DNA of 64,000 nt. Origin: Nematostella vectensis (lineage: Eukaryota; Cnidaria; Anthozoa; Actiniaria; Edwardsiidae). The stretch's first letter is position 1. Each line of letters starts with the position of its first letter. Made by a program: the position numbers and the translations under genes. Under the pieces are notes generated by a model. It was not told the DNA's origin, ran no database searches, and worked only from the letters and a program-made list of their open reading frames with translations. The DNA lies in contig NC_064038.1 in assembly GCF_932526225.1 (NCBI RefSeq), forward strand, positions 10,167,070 through 10,231,069, written 5' to 3'. This document shows positions 12,807 to 24,367 of the stretch, piece after piece.

Positions 12807-13312
12807 ACGCTGTTCCTTGAAAGACTATGCTAAAATTCTACCGATGTAAAGGTCACATTTGCCTAAAAATAGAGTTTTCATAATCGATGTGATTGCAGAC
12901 TTCAGTTTCTTTCGTCCATCTTGCTTTGGATATGATGTCATTTGTATGCACCAGGTCGTCTCTGTCTAACGTTTACACAGGTTAACCAAATTCGTTCGGA
13001 TAAATACCCCAGTTTACCTTTAGGGTTTAATCCAAATATTTTCTTGTTTTTAAATCAGTAAGAAATACTGGGATATAAATCACTATTAAATATCATTTAG
13101 ACTATGTCATAAGGATAAATTGTTTCGTGAACAGTATCTTAGCACAGGTATCCCAACCGCCATTATATCACGTGCCCTAGTTGAAATACGATCTTTCCGA
13201 GAAGGTAGAATAAGGAAGTTTAGATCTGGCAAGCGCCAAATACCCGCGTGTTAATAACGAAGCTTCAACATCTCGCTACTCTGCTCTGAAATCACAGCAA
13301 ACTTTGGCCACA
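12807..13312. promoter_or_regulatory. Shared intergenic region between divergent UBAP1 and tetraspanin genes
   Basis: 506 bases separate the two start codons on opposite strands, so both promoters and 5' UTRs must start here or use upstream exons. No clear TATA box was seen. Bidirectional control is an inference from layout only. Confidence 0.4.
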
Positions 13313-16300
13313 ATGAGCTGTGCGAAAGCATTCTTGTTCTTCTTTAATTTTATTTATCTGGTAAGTTTTAAGAAACACAATAGGATATCGTGTCGTCGCG
13401 TCAAATTTCTGGCTTGCTGTTTCGCGTTTGTCTCTGATGTGTTAGAAAATCGAAATGGACGTATTTTTTGATACTTTGAAGTGGTATTTGGAAATAGTGG
13501 TGTATCGAATAATACTTCCTGTATGAAATCACTCGACCGTGTTTATGAAATTGTCTCTAAGGTTCTTTTATGACGTTCATTATTAATGTTGAAACGGCGC
13601 ATGAACAAAAATGCTGACGATTGCGAAGACATTGAAAATAAAACTAAAACAACATTCGTAAGGATTATTTTCCTTCGTGATTCGTGACCTGCTCTTCGTT
13701 AATTGTTAAACCATAAAAACATCAAGCCTTTGCCATTAGAGGACGTGGATCCTCAATTAAAACGTGAATCGTGATGTTTTTAGATTCTTGAGGTGTCTAG
13801 TAACCAATTGAGCAACCGTGCTTATACATGTCCCCTCCGACCCCTTATTTATATAAGATGGTATGGTTTCACATGTGTATCAAATGTGCACAATTTATCA
13901 ATGACATCAGTTTTTAGATATCAGTCAATGGAAATAGTTGTTAAGTAATTGATCAGTATTAGCTAATGACTAGAGTACCCTGGGTACCAGAGCCTCCAGA
14001 CTTCTCTCGTCCAGTGGCGCTCAGCCAAAATGCCGTGACTGGGTGGGTGAGTAGCTTTTTTCAGTTCCAGAAAAACAGATTTTGTATTCTGCAGCTGATT
14101 GGTCAACAAGATTTTCATAGTAACACAATACCATATTTGGTCAATATACCAATATTTGGGATTATCTTGAAAATAACAGTTGTCATTATTTCTCAAAAAT
14201 GGAAGTTTAGCTGTTTGAATGCGTTTAGTTGGTTTGCTTGCTGCACATGTATTTCAGTGATAGTTTCGACAACAGTCCTTGATTCTCCTTATTGTTTTTG
14301 GGCTGGAGCTGCAGGGCTCTCGCAGTTTGTGGCAAAGTTGAAGATGGAGCTAAACCCGCCCGCATCAGGGCACGAACAGTGACAGTTTGCAGTTCTCTAA
14401 TAATGATTCCTTTACATTCTCTAGCTTTCCAAGCTGCCTTACGCAGGTGGTTTCTTATTGTAAACGTTTGCTGGTAAAGAATAATAAACAGACGTTCTAG
14501 GAATCTCTCCTTCTTCGTCTTAGAGTCAGTAAACAAATTAAACTTGCCTAAAGAAGTGCTGCTGCATAAATGACAGAAATCAGTGCAGGAAAATTTATCC
14601 TAGGGCCATTAAATAGACAATACTTTTAATCACTCGAGTATGAAAATAACAAGAAAACTTTGATAGCTTACAACTCTCATGTAAAACTCGTTTATGCATG
14701 TAATTCGAGACTGGAACTTGAACTCGCCCACCCTGAGCCTCCTCGCTTCGATCGTCACAGCATTTTGGCTGAGCGACACTTGATGAGAGAAGTTTGGAGG
14801 CCCTGGTACCCAGGGTAATGACTAAGCAGACATCACAGAAATAAGATCAACTAATCAATTTGCATCCATGTTTGGCAGTTTATCACCAATCTGAGTCAGT
14901 TTTATTTGGTATTTGATTTTCAATACTGGTTAGTTGATTGTTATTTGACTCCTATTGTTCCAATTGATTAACAGCTTATTCCTTTAACTCCTGTTTATTC
15001 CTTTCAGGGGATTTCAGCAGCTCTGATTTATGTTGCTGTCTGGTTGATGCAATCTTATGGCAACTACTCAAAGATCACCTCAGACACCTACACCATTGTA
15101 CCCGCAGGCATAATAGTTGGAGTTGGCTGTTTGGTGCTGGTCACTGCGTTGGTTGGCATTTGTGGGACTTGCAGAGAAAGCAAATGCTGTTTGTCAATTG
15201 TATGTGTTTTTGTATTGATTCAAACTGCACCTATTTTATCAGGCCTGTACCCAGGATTTTTATTGGGGGAGTGCTAAATCCGAAAAAAAGTGGACCTAAT
15301 TTTTTCCAGGGGTGCAGGTGGGGGGGGGGGAGGGGGGGGGGGCAGAGTGACTTCTGGTAAAAATCTGACCACCCCCAAAAAAAGTATCTCCACAGGACGT
15401 TTCTTATCAGATTTGACTACATACCAGAGTGATTTAGCTTATGCTCTATATTTTCTATTGAGAACCGAAAGTGGACCTTGTGCCGTTGTGGGGGTGCGTT
15501 CGCCTCCTGGGTACGGGCCTGTTTATATTGTAGAATTTGCCTATGGGACCAGCTTAGCGCTTTACCTTGCCTCCTACTATTTCTGTGACTTCACAGGACT
15601 GTAGCAGTTGGTAGGGCACTGGGGGCATGTGCCCCCCCCCCCCCTAATATTAAAAAAACAATACGGGAATAAACAGTAGGGGCGTTGCTGTGCCCCCAAT
15701 ATTTTCATATTGTTCCAACCACCAATATTTAGAGGCCTGCTACACCACTGCTTTACCAACACAGTTGTATTCTGGGGACATTTTATCAAGATGTGTTTTC
15801 CTGAAAGGGTAAGGTAATATGTTTAGATATGAGCTTAGTATTTTGTACTCTATTTCTAGTTTTTTATCTTGCTTTTGGTTGTGTTCTCCCTGGAAATTAC
15901 TGCAGGAGTATTGGGTGCTATCTACAAGAACCAGGTTAGTAGCCATATATCTATACCATACAGAGTAATAATATAAGAGAATGTAAAACGTTGCAGTGTT
16001 TGCAACAGTAAAGCTTGTTGCATTTTTTGAAAGTCATTTTTATATGGTAAAGATAATGCTGATGATAATTATGTATGCTTCTTTCATGGTTACCCAATAA
16101 AGATGCCTTTACCAGGACTGTAATATATGTGTGTCTCTAGGCAAAGGACGAGGTCAAGAATGGATTGACAGATGCCATTGATCACTACTCAAAAGAGGAG
16201 CAAGGTTTTCAGAAAGCTGTTGATAAATTACAGGAAAATGTGAGTGTTAGCCATTATGTTAAAAACCTAGATAAAGAGTGATAAATAAATGTAACTACTC

Positions 16301-18431
16301 TTTACGTTTAGTAAACTGGAACTCTCACAATAAAGCTTCAAGTACTCTTCCGTCAATCAAAAGTTTATGGACATTCTTGCATCTGTGTCACCAAAACTAA
16401 GCAATTGTTTACTTAGCATTACTAATCCTGTTTGTAATGGTAAATAGTCAAATTTGAATAACAAAATCGTAAGCACTTGTAAAAATCTTTGGGTTGAACC
16501 TCAATAAGTGATCACACTGTGCATGCTCAACAAAAGCTCCTATTGTTAATACATGTTATGTTTTTTTAAGGCATCACATGACTGACTCACAACTGATTGA
16601 TTATTTTTAATTCGCCAAAGCTTGACTGCTGTGGCTCAACTGGCCCCAATGATTGGGTGAACTCAACATTTTGGAAGGAAAAGCATCATCTTCCCAAGTC
16701 CTGTTGCACCCATGACTCTGATGTTTGCTTCCCCTACGATAAGTTTCATAACACCAAGGTGACTTGCTCTCTCTAATCATTTTTATCATCAAATTCAATT
16801 AATAAATTTTGTCTCTGAAAGTCCCTATAAATAATACACCTATTTTACATAAGGTTGCACTGAAATCTATAATCAGGGAATCTATGTGCTTCATGGCTAT
16901 CAAATAAATAACAAAAATTAGTATTAATAAAACTCAAACACAAGTTTAGAAAGCTTTAGCTTCTTGTTTATGTACCTCTAAACGTTCAGGATTCAGCAAT
17001 TTATACATCATCAAACACTGCACAGGAGCGGATCTTGGGGGGAGGGCGTTCGGCCCCCCCTTTTTTTAGACATTTGGCTTAAAAATAACAAAAAATATAC
17101 AGCAGAACAATAAGTCCGGCCCTCCCTTTCTTGAAACTCTTTCTTCACCCCCCCCCCCCCCCTTCCTTTTTTAAAATTCTGGATCTGCCCCTGACTGGGT
17201 TGCGATAAATTAATTCGCTTGTGCAGACCCAGAGAATTGTGGAGAACATTACTCTTGATGTTCCTTGTTTTGAAACTGTTTACCACTGTTTACTCTGCCC
17301 TTGGTAGGTAATTGTTAAAGATTAAGGAAATTTCTAAGTACTAGAAGGAAATTAGAAATAATTCTTAGTTATTCAAGAATCTGAGTCGATGAATCTGGAC
17401 TTTGTAGTTATCAGGATCCCTCCCCATCTGACTAAAATGTTAGAAAAATCATATTGAAGCTCACTTCCTCAAGTTACATAGCCCCATGTTTTATATATTC
17501 ATCCTGGCTCCATCCATATAATGTAACTGAGTCAGGTGGAATGTTGTGCAAGCATAAACATTATCTTAGGGGCATGTTTTTTCTTTTAGGGTTGTTATAC
17601 AACTCTCCTGGACAAATTTAACAAGAACTTGAGCTACATCATCGGGATTGGCATTGGATTTGCTGTATTGCAGGTTAGACCTAACTAGTAAGCTTTTATT
17701 CGAGCCAGCTCTGTGAGCCCATTCACTATTTTAGTTCCATATCATACAGCCTTTTTTTGCTGTGAGAAGGACTTTTCCTTTGTTCCCATACCATGTTATT
17801 GATGGCAAGCCCAGTGCCTTCAACCATGTTTGAGGCTCTGAAATCAGAGAAGGTAGCGTAGACAAAAAAAAAATGAAACACCATTTCTTAAGCTTTTTGT
17901 AGAGGGGGGAGGTATGAAATGCCTGTTATCAGATGCTTCCCATAAGTCTTTGAGGTGTGTGTCTGGAACAACTAGCATTGAAAAAGAGCTTACAATTTTG
18001 TTAGCCTCCATCAGCAAAGAGAAGACTTTATTTATCTGTCTTTCATGGACGCAGAGAAGCAAACAAAGTGACGAGATGTTTTTTCCTTGTTCTTCCCATA
18101 TTAGGGCTGTAGCAGAGGGTGGGGCACTAGGGCTGTAGCAGAGGGTGGGGCACTGGCGGCACCTGACCCTCAATATTTTAAAACAGAATAAGTAAATGAG
18201 CAGTAGGGGCGTGGCTGTGGCCCCAATATTTTATTAATGTATCTATATTGTGCCCCTCCAATATTTCAAAGCTTGCTACGGCACAGCATATTTTGTCAGG
18301 TTTGCATCTTACAGTGAAGTTATTGAGCCATTTTGTTTTTGTAGTTAATCGGGATGCTGTCTGCCTGCTGCGTCATGTGCAGCACGGGGGAGGTCGCCTA
18401 CCTTCGACTGGATGGGGGAACAAGGGTCTAA
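13313..18431 (+). CDS. Tetraspanin family membrane protein
   Basis: Seven exons: 13313-13360, 15008-15199, 15860-15934, 16141-16239, 16621-16758, 17590-17673, 18345-18431. All junctions are phase 0 and give 240 residues, normal for the family. Exons 1-2 encode a short cytoplasmic start, TM1, the small loop and TM2 (VPAGIIVGVGCLVLVTALVG). Exon 3 is TM3. Exons 4-5 form the large extracellular loop with the diagnostic CCG (DCCGSTGPNDW), then SCC and further cysteines, six in total. Exon 6 is TM4 (LSYIIGIGIGFAVLQ) and exon 7 the end of TM4 and a cytoplasmic tail with CC and C residues that could be palmitoylated. Tetraspanins organise membrane microdomains and endosomal traffic. I cannot assign a specific orthologue. 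Introns carry several MITEs (13976, 15240, 15594, 17023, 18103). Confidence 0.92.
13976..14817. mobile_element. Mutator-like non-autonomous element, long copy
   Basis: Terminal inverted repeats: left TACCCTGGGTACCAGAGCC, right its reverse complement ending at 14817, each extending about 60 bases through CTTCTCTCGTC and TCAGCCAAAATGC with mismatches. About 840 bp, no intact transposase ORF. Flanks ATGACTAGAG and ATGACTAAG look like a diverged 9-10-bp target-site duplication. Same family as 22243-22379. Confidence 0.75.
15240..15521. mobile_element. MITE with CAGGCCTGTACCCAGG ends
   Basis: Left end CAGGCCTGTACCCAGG, right end CCTGGGTACGGGCCTG; G-rich interior including long G runs. It starts about 40 bases after tetraspanin exon 2. 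Confidence 0.7.
15594..15750. mobile_element. MITE of the GTAGCAG/CTGCTAC family
   Basis: Left end CAGGACTGTAGCAG, right end CTGCTACACCACTG, with internal C run and CCCCCAATATTT phrases shared with 18103-18286. About 157 bp, no ORF. Confidence 0.55.
17023..17193. mobile_element. MITE with CAGGAGCGGATC ends
   Basis: Left CAGGAGCGGATCTTGG, right TTCTGGATCTGCCCCTG; interior with C and T runs. In the tetraspanin intron before exon 6. Confidence 0.6.
18103..18286. mobile_element. MITE of the GTAGCAG family with duplicated left end
   Basis: The left end (AGGGCTGTAGCAGAGG and onward, 26 bases) occurs twice in tandem. The right end reads GCTTGCTACGGCACAG. Interior matches 15594-15750 (GGGGCGT, CCCCAATATTTT). 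Confidence 0.55.
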
Positions 18432-19256
18432 GTCCCCTGATAATACACAGAAATATTTTCTATAGTTATTCTTGAGAAAAGTATAATCAATATTGTAGTT
18501 TTGGGATAGGGATAAAAAGAAACATGCTATTGCAGAAAAAAAGGAGATTGTAGAGAAAGGCATTTGGCTAAATTACTATGAACCAATTTTGTTTTTTGCT
18601 AAGAATGGGGTTACACCCAATCACCTTGTAAACAGTGGTGGATAGCGCAGGAGTGCACATGTCTACTGCTCCTTCCCCCTACAGGGGCGGATCTAGCTTT
18701 TCGCTAAAGGGGGGGTTTGGCTAAGTGACATAGGGGGGAGGGGGTAATTTTTATTTGTTACATATGGCTTTCTGGCAGCCCAAGGGAGGGGGGGTTAACC
18801 CCCTAAACCCTCCCCCTAGATCCGCTACTGCTCTAGCTACCTACTTAAAAGGGTATTTTTGTACAACTGTGATGCTACCCAGTAGTATTTCCTAGACCTT
18901 TGTCTTGGAAATGATTGAATCATCTAGTTTTGTATTTCTTTTTATTTCGCATTTAGCTGTGTTAATTAATAGAGATGACAATAAGACAGGAACTTGACAA
19001 GTTGTTTAAGTAATTAATTCAAATATTTTCTGGTTATATCAACTTGATTTGCAAAAGTAAAAATGCTAATAATAATGATGATGTAATATTTAGTAATGGT
19101 AATTTTCATGAGAGACCTATTAAAAGTGTGCTTTTTTTGGTAAAACTCATAACGTGAAGTTTTAAAGTTAACATTGTATTGCATGAAAGAAACGTTATCT
19201 TTTCATTTGTTTGAGTTTATCTGTTGAATATCTCTTGAAAGTAGTATAGTATATTG
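18432..19256. other. Intergenic region between convergent tetraspanin and TRIM45-like genes
   Basis: Holds the 3' UTR sides of both genes and one MITE (18682-18830). I see no gene. Confidence 0.6.
18682..18830. mobile_element. MITE with CAGGGGCGGATCTAG ends
   Basis: Left CAGGGGCGGATCTAG, right CTAGATCCGCTACTG; interior G-rich left of centre and C-rich right of centre, so most of it can fold back. Confidence 0.65.
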
Positions 19257-22050
19257 CTACACATGAAATGTAACCAAGTTTACATCCGACACAAACGGCG
19301 AAACAGGGCTCTCGACTTTTGGGATTTCCCCAATTTCGGCTTTTGTTTCATTGACGATCGTGAGAAGTTTTTCTTCTGGGTTCAGGAACAGTAGAAAGAC
19401 GTCGCCAGGCTCGCACGAGTGCACGTGACTTTGCTGCCCTGATTGGACATCTGGCGTGAAAATTTGTCCACGTGACCAATACCACGTGGATTTTCCAACC
19501 TCCCGGAGGTTATTTCGAGCGGTTTCATCACCCGCGCTTTCTTCTGCAAGATTATCCGCTTCTTCCTTTTGCTCAGTTTTCTTGAAAACTCCGATTTTGA
19601 GATCCAGAAGGGAATCTTTATCTAAGGTTTCCCTGATTTTCACCTTCCAGGCGAAGCTACAGCTACCCTCCATCACAATATTTTCAATGTCGGAAACTTT
19701 TGAAAGCTCTTCTGGTTTCTCAGGGCTCTCAGTGAGCGGCTGTGAAACAATCCACTGGAAAGGACTTCCTTTGATACGGTACCCATCTGCCTTCACGTCC
19801 AGTGTATACTGCCCCGGTATCGGCGGCTTGTAGGAAAAACTGTAAGATCCGTCGTGGTTATCGGTTACACCAAGAGAGATACGGACAGAATGTTTCTCTT
19901 TGAGGTCAGACGGAAAGTCGGCAATAACAGCCCCGACATCGTTCCCACCTCTGACAAGCTGTTTGTTAAAGTGATCTCTAAGAGTAAGGGTAAACTCCCA
20001 GGTCTGCGCGCAGAAAGTCGTGTACACCAGCGAATCCACACTTCCGGTTAATTGCAGATCAGAGAAGCGTGGAACCGCCGTAGAGCTATCAATCGCAGCG
20101 ATTTGAGGGATAAACTGTACAATAGATGCACCGGGAGTGATCCTTAGCCCAAGACCATCATTTTGGCACGGTCGTCTATCCACAGGTTGCTCAGATAGAT
20201 ACTTCAGCCTGGTTAGAATATGCTTTTTCAAGAGCAGGACTTGTGCGCTACTGCTATGAGTAAGCGCTTGTTTGGCGAACTCCACGGCGTTATTAGTACT
20301 TCTCAACTGTAGATCAATTCTCCTGAGCTGAGATTCGAGTAGCGATTGTTTGGTTCTTCCGACGGCGTTCACACCTTCTTTAAGTTGATCTCTGGCTATT
20401 TCCAGCATCGTGATCTGCTGCTCGATGAAGCTATCCACTTGCCCATTTGTCACTTCGATTCTCTCTGCCACACGATCTGCCATTTCTTTTGTGTCCCTCA
20501 GAACGAGGTTTAGAGTCGGTATAAGCTGGCTTGTTGATTGGATCGCCTCTTGTAGCACTTTGCGCTCCCTCGCCATGATTTTCGACACTCGCACGTACTC
20601 GTGTCCACGGTGGTCCAGAACTGTACAATCTCTACACAACATCACACAACAGTCTTCGCAGTAAAACGACATTTCCTCGTCTTTGTGTTGCTTGCAGTAC
20701 ATTTTCTTCGCCATTTCTCTCGGTTCAGCTCTTTGCACCGCGTCAAATGCAAGGATCTCGTGATCTTTTAGGATGTTCATCCTACGGTGCGCCTTGACAC
20801 AGAACGAGCACAGAAACACGGAGCAGTGTGCGCAGCGAGCGATGGCTTGTTTCTTGTTATTGCAGTTCTCACACTTGAGGTCCTTGCGCGAGGCGTTTGA
20901 GTGAATTGCTAATATAGGCATCAGGTTGTTGATGGAAAAGTTTTGAGAAAGATTCTCGACATCCTTCACACTCATCTGAAATAAAAGACGCTAGTCAAAT
21001 CACTACCACCACAGGCGGACCAAGATTAGAATCAGTCCCTCGTGATCCTTCGGGGAAATAACATATAATTTGAAGTTGTGTCTTGACTGTTTCCTCAATA
21101 AAACTAGTTACATTATTATATTAGCCTCGTGTGTCCTCTCGAGGGACTAACCCCCTTTCTGCGCCACAATTCCCCTTAAGAACTCTATCATGAACGTTGC
21201 ATTTTAATAGTTTCTCCTGCTAGTATAGCCCATCAGTAGTGAAAAGTACTGCATTAGAAAGCCAGGAAATGGCCAGACCAGTCAACGTTGTTGGTTATAA
21301 AAAATTGACCTATTGACTGAAAGTCCATTCCAGCTAGAAGAAGAATTATTAAATGGCTGAACGAAGACCAATACAAGAAGAAGAAGCCTCCATTGCAGTC
21401 CCAAGACAGAAATTCTGCGTAAGTTAGTTTTTTTTTTTCTTTGGGGGTAGGGGTGCCGGGGAAGTTTACTCGTTCGGTCTTGACCTAATAGATTAAACCT
21501 GTACTGTTGCACTGAACTGCATAGACAAGTTTAATATAATTTTGCGATTCAGCTGTGTTTATTAACGAAACTTGACAGTACCTGCCACAATATTTCCATT
21601 GAAAGCTTGTTTTATTATAAATCTGGGAATAATTCTGCTCCTTACACCGTTGTAAAAAATACTTATCTAGAAGTAAAACGCATTTTGGATTAAGCGCCTT
21701 CTTTTTATAAGTATTCTCCATCGCAACCGACCGTACCTTATGGACTCGTTACGCTAGGCGAGTGAGACTACTATATAAACGCCCCTCCACGGACATGCTC
21801 CCTGGCGCTTATTTGATCAAGTAACGTACACTGCCGCATGTTACGCTTCTATTCTTCACTTAGCGAAATAAATGTCACTTTTCAGTTTGTTATAAATTAC
21901 CTGAAAGTCTGCTTGGCAATCTGGACAAACGAACTTCCCCTGGCGTTCCGTGACCAACTTAGTAACGCATTCCTTACAAAACGAATGAAGACAAGGTGCC
22001 ACGCGAGGGTCCGTGTAGGTTTCCCTGCAAACTCCACAAATGGTAGACAT
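19257..22050 (-). CDS. TRIM45-like RING/B-box/filamin protein
   Basis: Two exons: 21901-22050 and 19257-20975, joined in phase 0, giving 622 residues. Exon 1 is a complete C3HC4 RING (C5, C8, C20, H22, C25, C28, C42, C45), the E2-binding module of E3 ubiquitin ligases. Exon 2 has B-box 1 (about 85-127), B-box 2 (about 143-180, YCKQHKDEEMSFYCEDC), a coiled coil (about 190-300) and a filamin-type immunoglobulin repeat (about 355-460, DNHDGSYSFSYKPPIPGQY). The final 150 residues contain GDVFLLFLNPEEKLLTIVN, which looks faintly like a SPRY strand pattern, but I do not recognise the domain. No NHL repeats. Human TRIM45 is about 580 residues with the same order up to the filamin repeat, so orthology is likely but not proven. 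Exon 2 starts with ATG, so an RING-less shorter product is conceivable. Confidence 0.88.
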
Positions 22051-22242
22051 TTTTATACACTGTGATAAAAACCAACAGTCGTGAATTTTTGTACTGTTAT
22101 TGTGTTTGTGACGTCATTATTGACGCTAGACGCATAGACGCGCGCGCGCTATACCACAGGCATCGTTTTCAGGTCAGCCATGCGCCAACAGCATCCGAGA
22201 TCGCGCGCAAGGTCCCCGTTTAATATTTGGTATGGGATGGTC

Positions 22243-22379
22243 TACCCTGGGTATTAGAGCCTCCAGACTTCTCTCGTCTAGTGACGCTCACCCAAAATGT
22301 CGTGCCGTGTCGCTCGTCGCGACATTTTGGCTGAGCGTCAATGGGCGAGAGAAGTTTTGAGGCTCTGGTACCCAGGGTA
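22243..22379. mobile_element. Mutator-like MITE with perfect 9-bp target-site duplication
   Basis: Terminal repeats TACCCTGGGT... and ...ACCCAGGGTA extend into a nearly complete foldback of 137 bp. GGGATGGTC is present at 22234-22242 and again at 22380-22388. A 9-bp duplication is typical of Mutator-like elements. Confidence 0.85.
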
Positions 22380-22710
22380 GGGATGGTCTCGAATGCCGTA
22401 ATATAATCCTGGGGAACATTCGGGAAAAAAATTCGTGCGTCGGTTGGATGTCACATAGATCCAGGTTCCGATTAATGAAGAGTGCTAACTCGAATTCGGA
22501 TAACTCGAATTCTTCGTTAACTCGATTTACTAGGATTTTGAGTATATAAGGCACTCTAGAGGAAACTCCCCTGTAAAAAAAGGTCTGATACTCAAATTAA
22601 CTCGAACAGAAAACCCAGATAACCTAAACCCATTCTCCTTTCATTTGGTCACGATATACAGTTATACATATCTGTTTATTTTAGAAAATACTTCAAACCA
22701 AGATCACATT

Positions 22711-23015
22711 AGACTGCTTAGCAGCCGCTCTTAGTGTCATGCATGCCTTCCCACCCCAGAAGGAAAGGTGGGTATGACACTATAAGGGTGGAATTCTGGA
22801 ATTGGGAATGGTTGGTAGAGAATGTTCAGAATGGCATTCGAGTCATTCTGCTACAGGTAGCAGAATGGGTGGAATGGCCTTCATTCCATTCCAGAATGGG
22901 AACGCGGGATAAACAAACGTGCGCTTTTTTTCTATTCTTATCATTCTCATTCTGGAATCACGAGTTAAAAACACCCTAATAGTGTGAGAGCAGCTAGTGG
23001 GGAAGGCATGCTGAC
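22711..23015. repeat. Inverted repeat enclosing GGAAT/ATTCC-rich sequence
   Basis: CATGCATGCCTTCCCACC near 22740 is matched in inverse by GTGGGGAAGGCATGCTGACAC near 23000. Between them are several GAATGG and CATTCTG phrases, partly palindromic (around 22840-22900). Confidence 0.55.
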
Positions 23016-23212
23016 ACATAAAGGCTAGTGGGGAGACACTTGTGACACTAAGATGGCACCTGCGCAGACTAAGATTTAGTTACTAAGATCATATCCATGC
23101 AAGCTAAAAATGTTATTTAGACTGACACTGAGACAGTTGTTGTTCTCACACCTAAACTATTTTTGCGATAATTAACAATGTGTATATTTCTAATACTTTA
23201 TATATATTTTAT

Positions 23213-24367
23213 CTATTGCTCTGTTGCCTTCAAAATCTCTTTGCTAGCAAACACTTCATCAAGATTACAACTTTGGATTTCAATAACAGGTACTTCCTTC
23301 TCTGGCACAGAAATATCTGTTGGTCCATATCCCAGTTTATCATACTGTGTGAAGTTTATAAGCTTGAGCTCCATAAGAACTGGTCCAACTGTACTGGGTT
23401 GGACAGTTCTAGAATTTGATCTACTGCCTTTTATTAAGTCTCTAAGCTCAACTCTTTCTTCTAATCTTTCCAAAGTACTAGCAATGCTAGCATCAAAAGT
23501 GTTCAGTTTTTCAGTGAAGACCTTAGAAGGTTGTCTTTTTTCAGAAAATCTAAGTCTGTGCTCCTTAAGCTTGGCTTCAATCCTCTCCTCGCGCTGAGGG
23601 GGTATAAATGGTACAAAGGCAAGACTTCTAAACTGAGTGCAAGATTGGGCGCGACTCAACCCTCTAATAAAGCTCACCCGGCTAGAATACCCACTGTCCC
23701 CTGGGGATGGGGGCGGGGTATACTTAGTAACTGTAGCAGCTGATTTTACCCTTGGGGTACCCCCTTCGTCTGACCATTGCTCTTCATCAGAATCGATTTC
23801 GTTGACTAAAACTTCCTCGTCAGAGTCCTCCTCAAAATACCTCCCATATTTACTATAGTGAGTGCTCACAAATGCAGTGAACGGGTCCTTTTCGAGGTAT
23901 TGTTTATCAGGAATTTCTTCATATTTTTTAACCTCTAATCTTTCTCTCCTTTCTGTGCAGTCGCAACATAAGTTCGGGCCAAGCAGTTCGCAAAAGTGCC
24001 GGCAAAGTCGCGAATCATGTAGCATTTCACGATCACACTTCGTCTCTGGTTTTACAATCATACCGGTTGCGCTTTGAATACGGTTCGTAACAGCTCTGAA
24101 GCGGTAGTTTTTAGTTTTACTGGCAGGAGCATTTGATATCGGCGGAATCCAGCCTAATATAGGCCATGTGTTGTGCTTATGATAACAGCGCCCGAGCTCT
24201 CTCTTTGGTGGGAAATGCCTTTGTCGATAACAGCTCGCAGCATTGTCTAACGGGAATTTGGCAAAAGCCTGAAGTATTTCCTTTGATTGTGTACCCTTTC
24301 TCTGTTGTGGCGGCGGGCGCTTTCTGTGTAGAATTTGCAGATCTCTTGGCGAAGCGAGCACAGCCAT
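23213..24367 (-). CDS. Uncharacterised single-exon protein, 384 residues
   Basis: One open frame from ATG at 24367 to a stop at 23213; the frame is open a little further 5' but has no earlier ATG. I do not recognise it. The N-terminal third is basic (HRKRPPPQQRK, then RQRHFPPKRELGR). A cysteine cluster follows (CRHFCELLGPNLCCDC, about residues 120-145). An acidic stretch (EEDSDEEVLVNEIDSDEEQ) and a PPPSPGDSGYSS segment come next. The C-terminal third is predicted helical and charged (EERIEAKLKEHRLRFSEK). No signal peptide, membrane segment or enzyme motif. Composition and length suggest a real coding gene; its TTG-extended upstream frame is disregarded. Function unknown. Confidence 0.72.
   Translation of the reverse strand: MAVLASPRDLQILHRKRPPPQQRKGTQSKEILQAFAKFPLDNAASCYRQRHFPPKRELGRCYHKHNTWPILGWIPPISNAPASKTKNYRFRAVTNRIQSATGMIVKPETKCDREMLHDSRLCRHFCELLGPNLCCDCTERRERLEVKKYEEIPDKQYLEKDPFTAFVSTHYSKYGRYFEEDSDEEVLVNEIDSDEEQWSDEGGTPRVKSAATVTKYTPPPSPGDSGYSSRVSFIRGLSRAQSCTQFRSLAFVPFIPPQREERIEAKLKEHRLRFSEKRQPSKVFTEKLNTFDASIASTLERLEERVELRDLIKGSRSNSRTVQPSTVGPVLMELKLINFTQYDKLGYGPTDISVPEKEVPVIEIQSCNLDEVFASKEILKATEQ

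Larger units (their letters stand above)
22051..23212. other. Spacer between the TRIM45-like gene start and the 3' end of the next minus-strand gene
   Basis: Contains the short Mutator-like MITE (22243-22379) and an inverted-repeat stretch with GGAAT/ATTCC phrases (about 22711-23015). The promoter of the TRIM45-like gene should lie near 22051-22230, a CpG-containing stretch with a CGCGCGCGC run. Confidence 0.5.

Noticed and set aside
21765-21790. CTATATAAACG, a TATA-like box
   Set aside because: It is in the intron of the TRIM45-like gene with no plus-strand gene after it.
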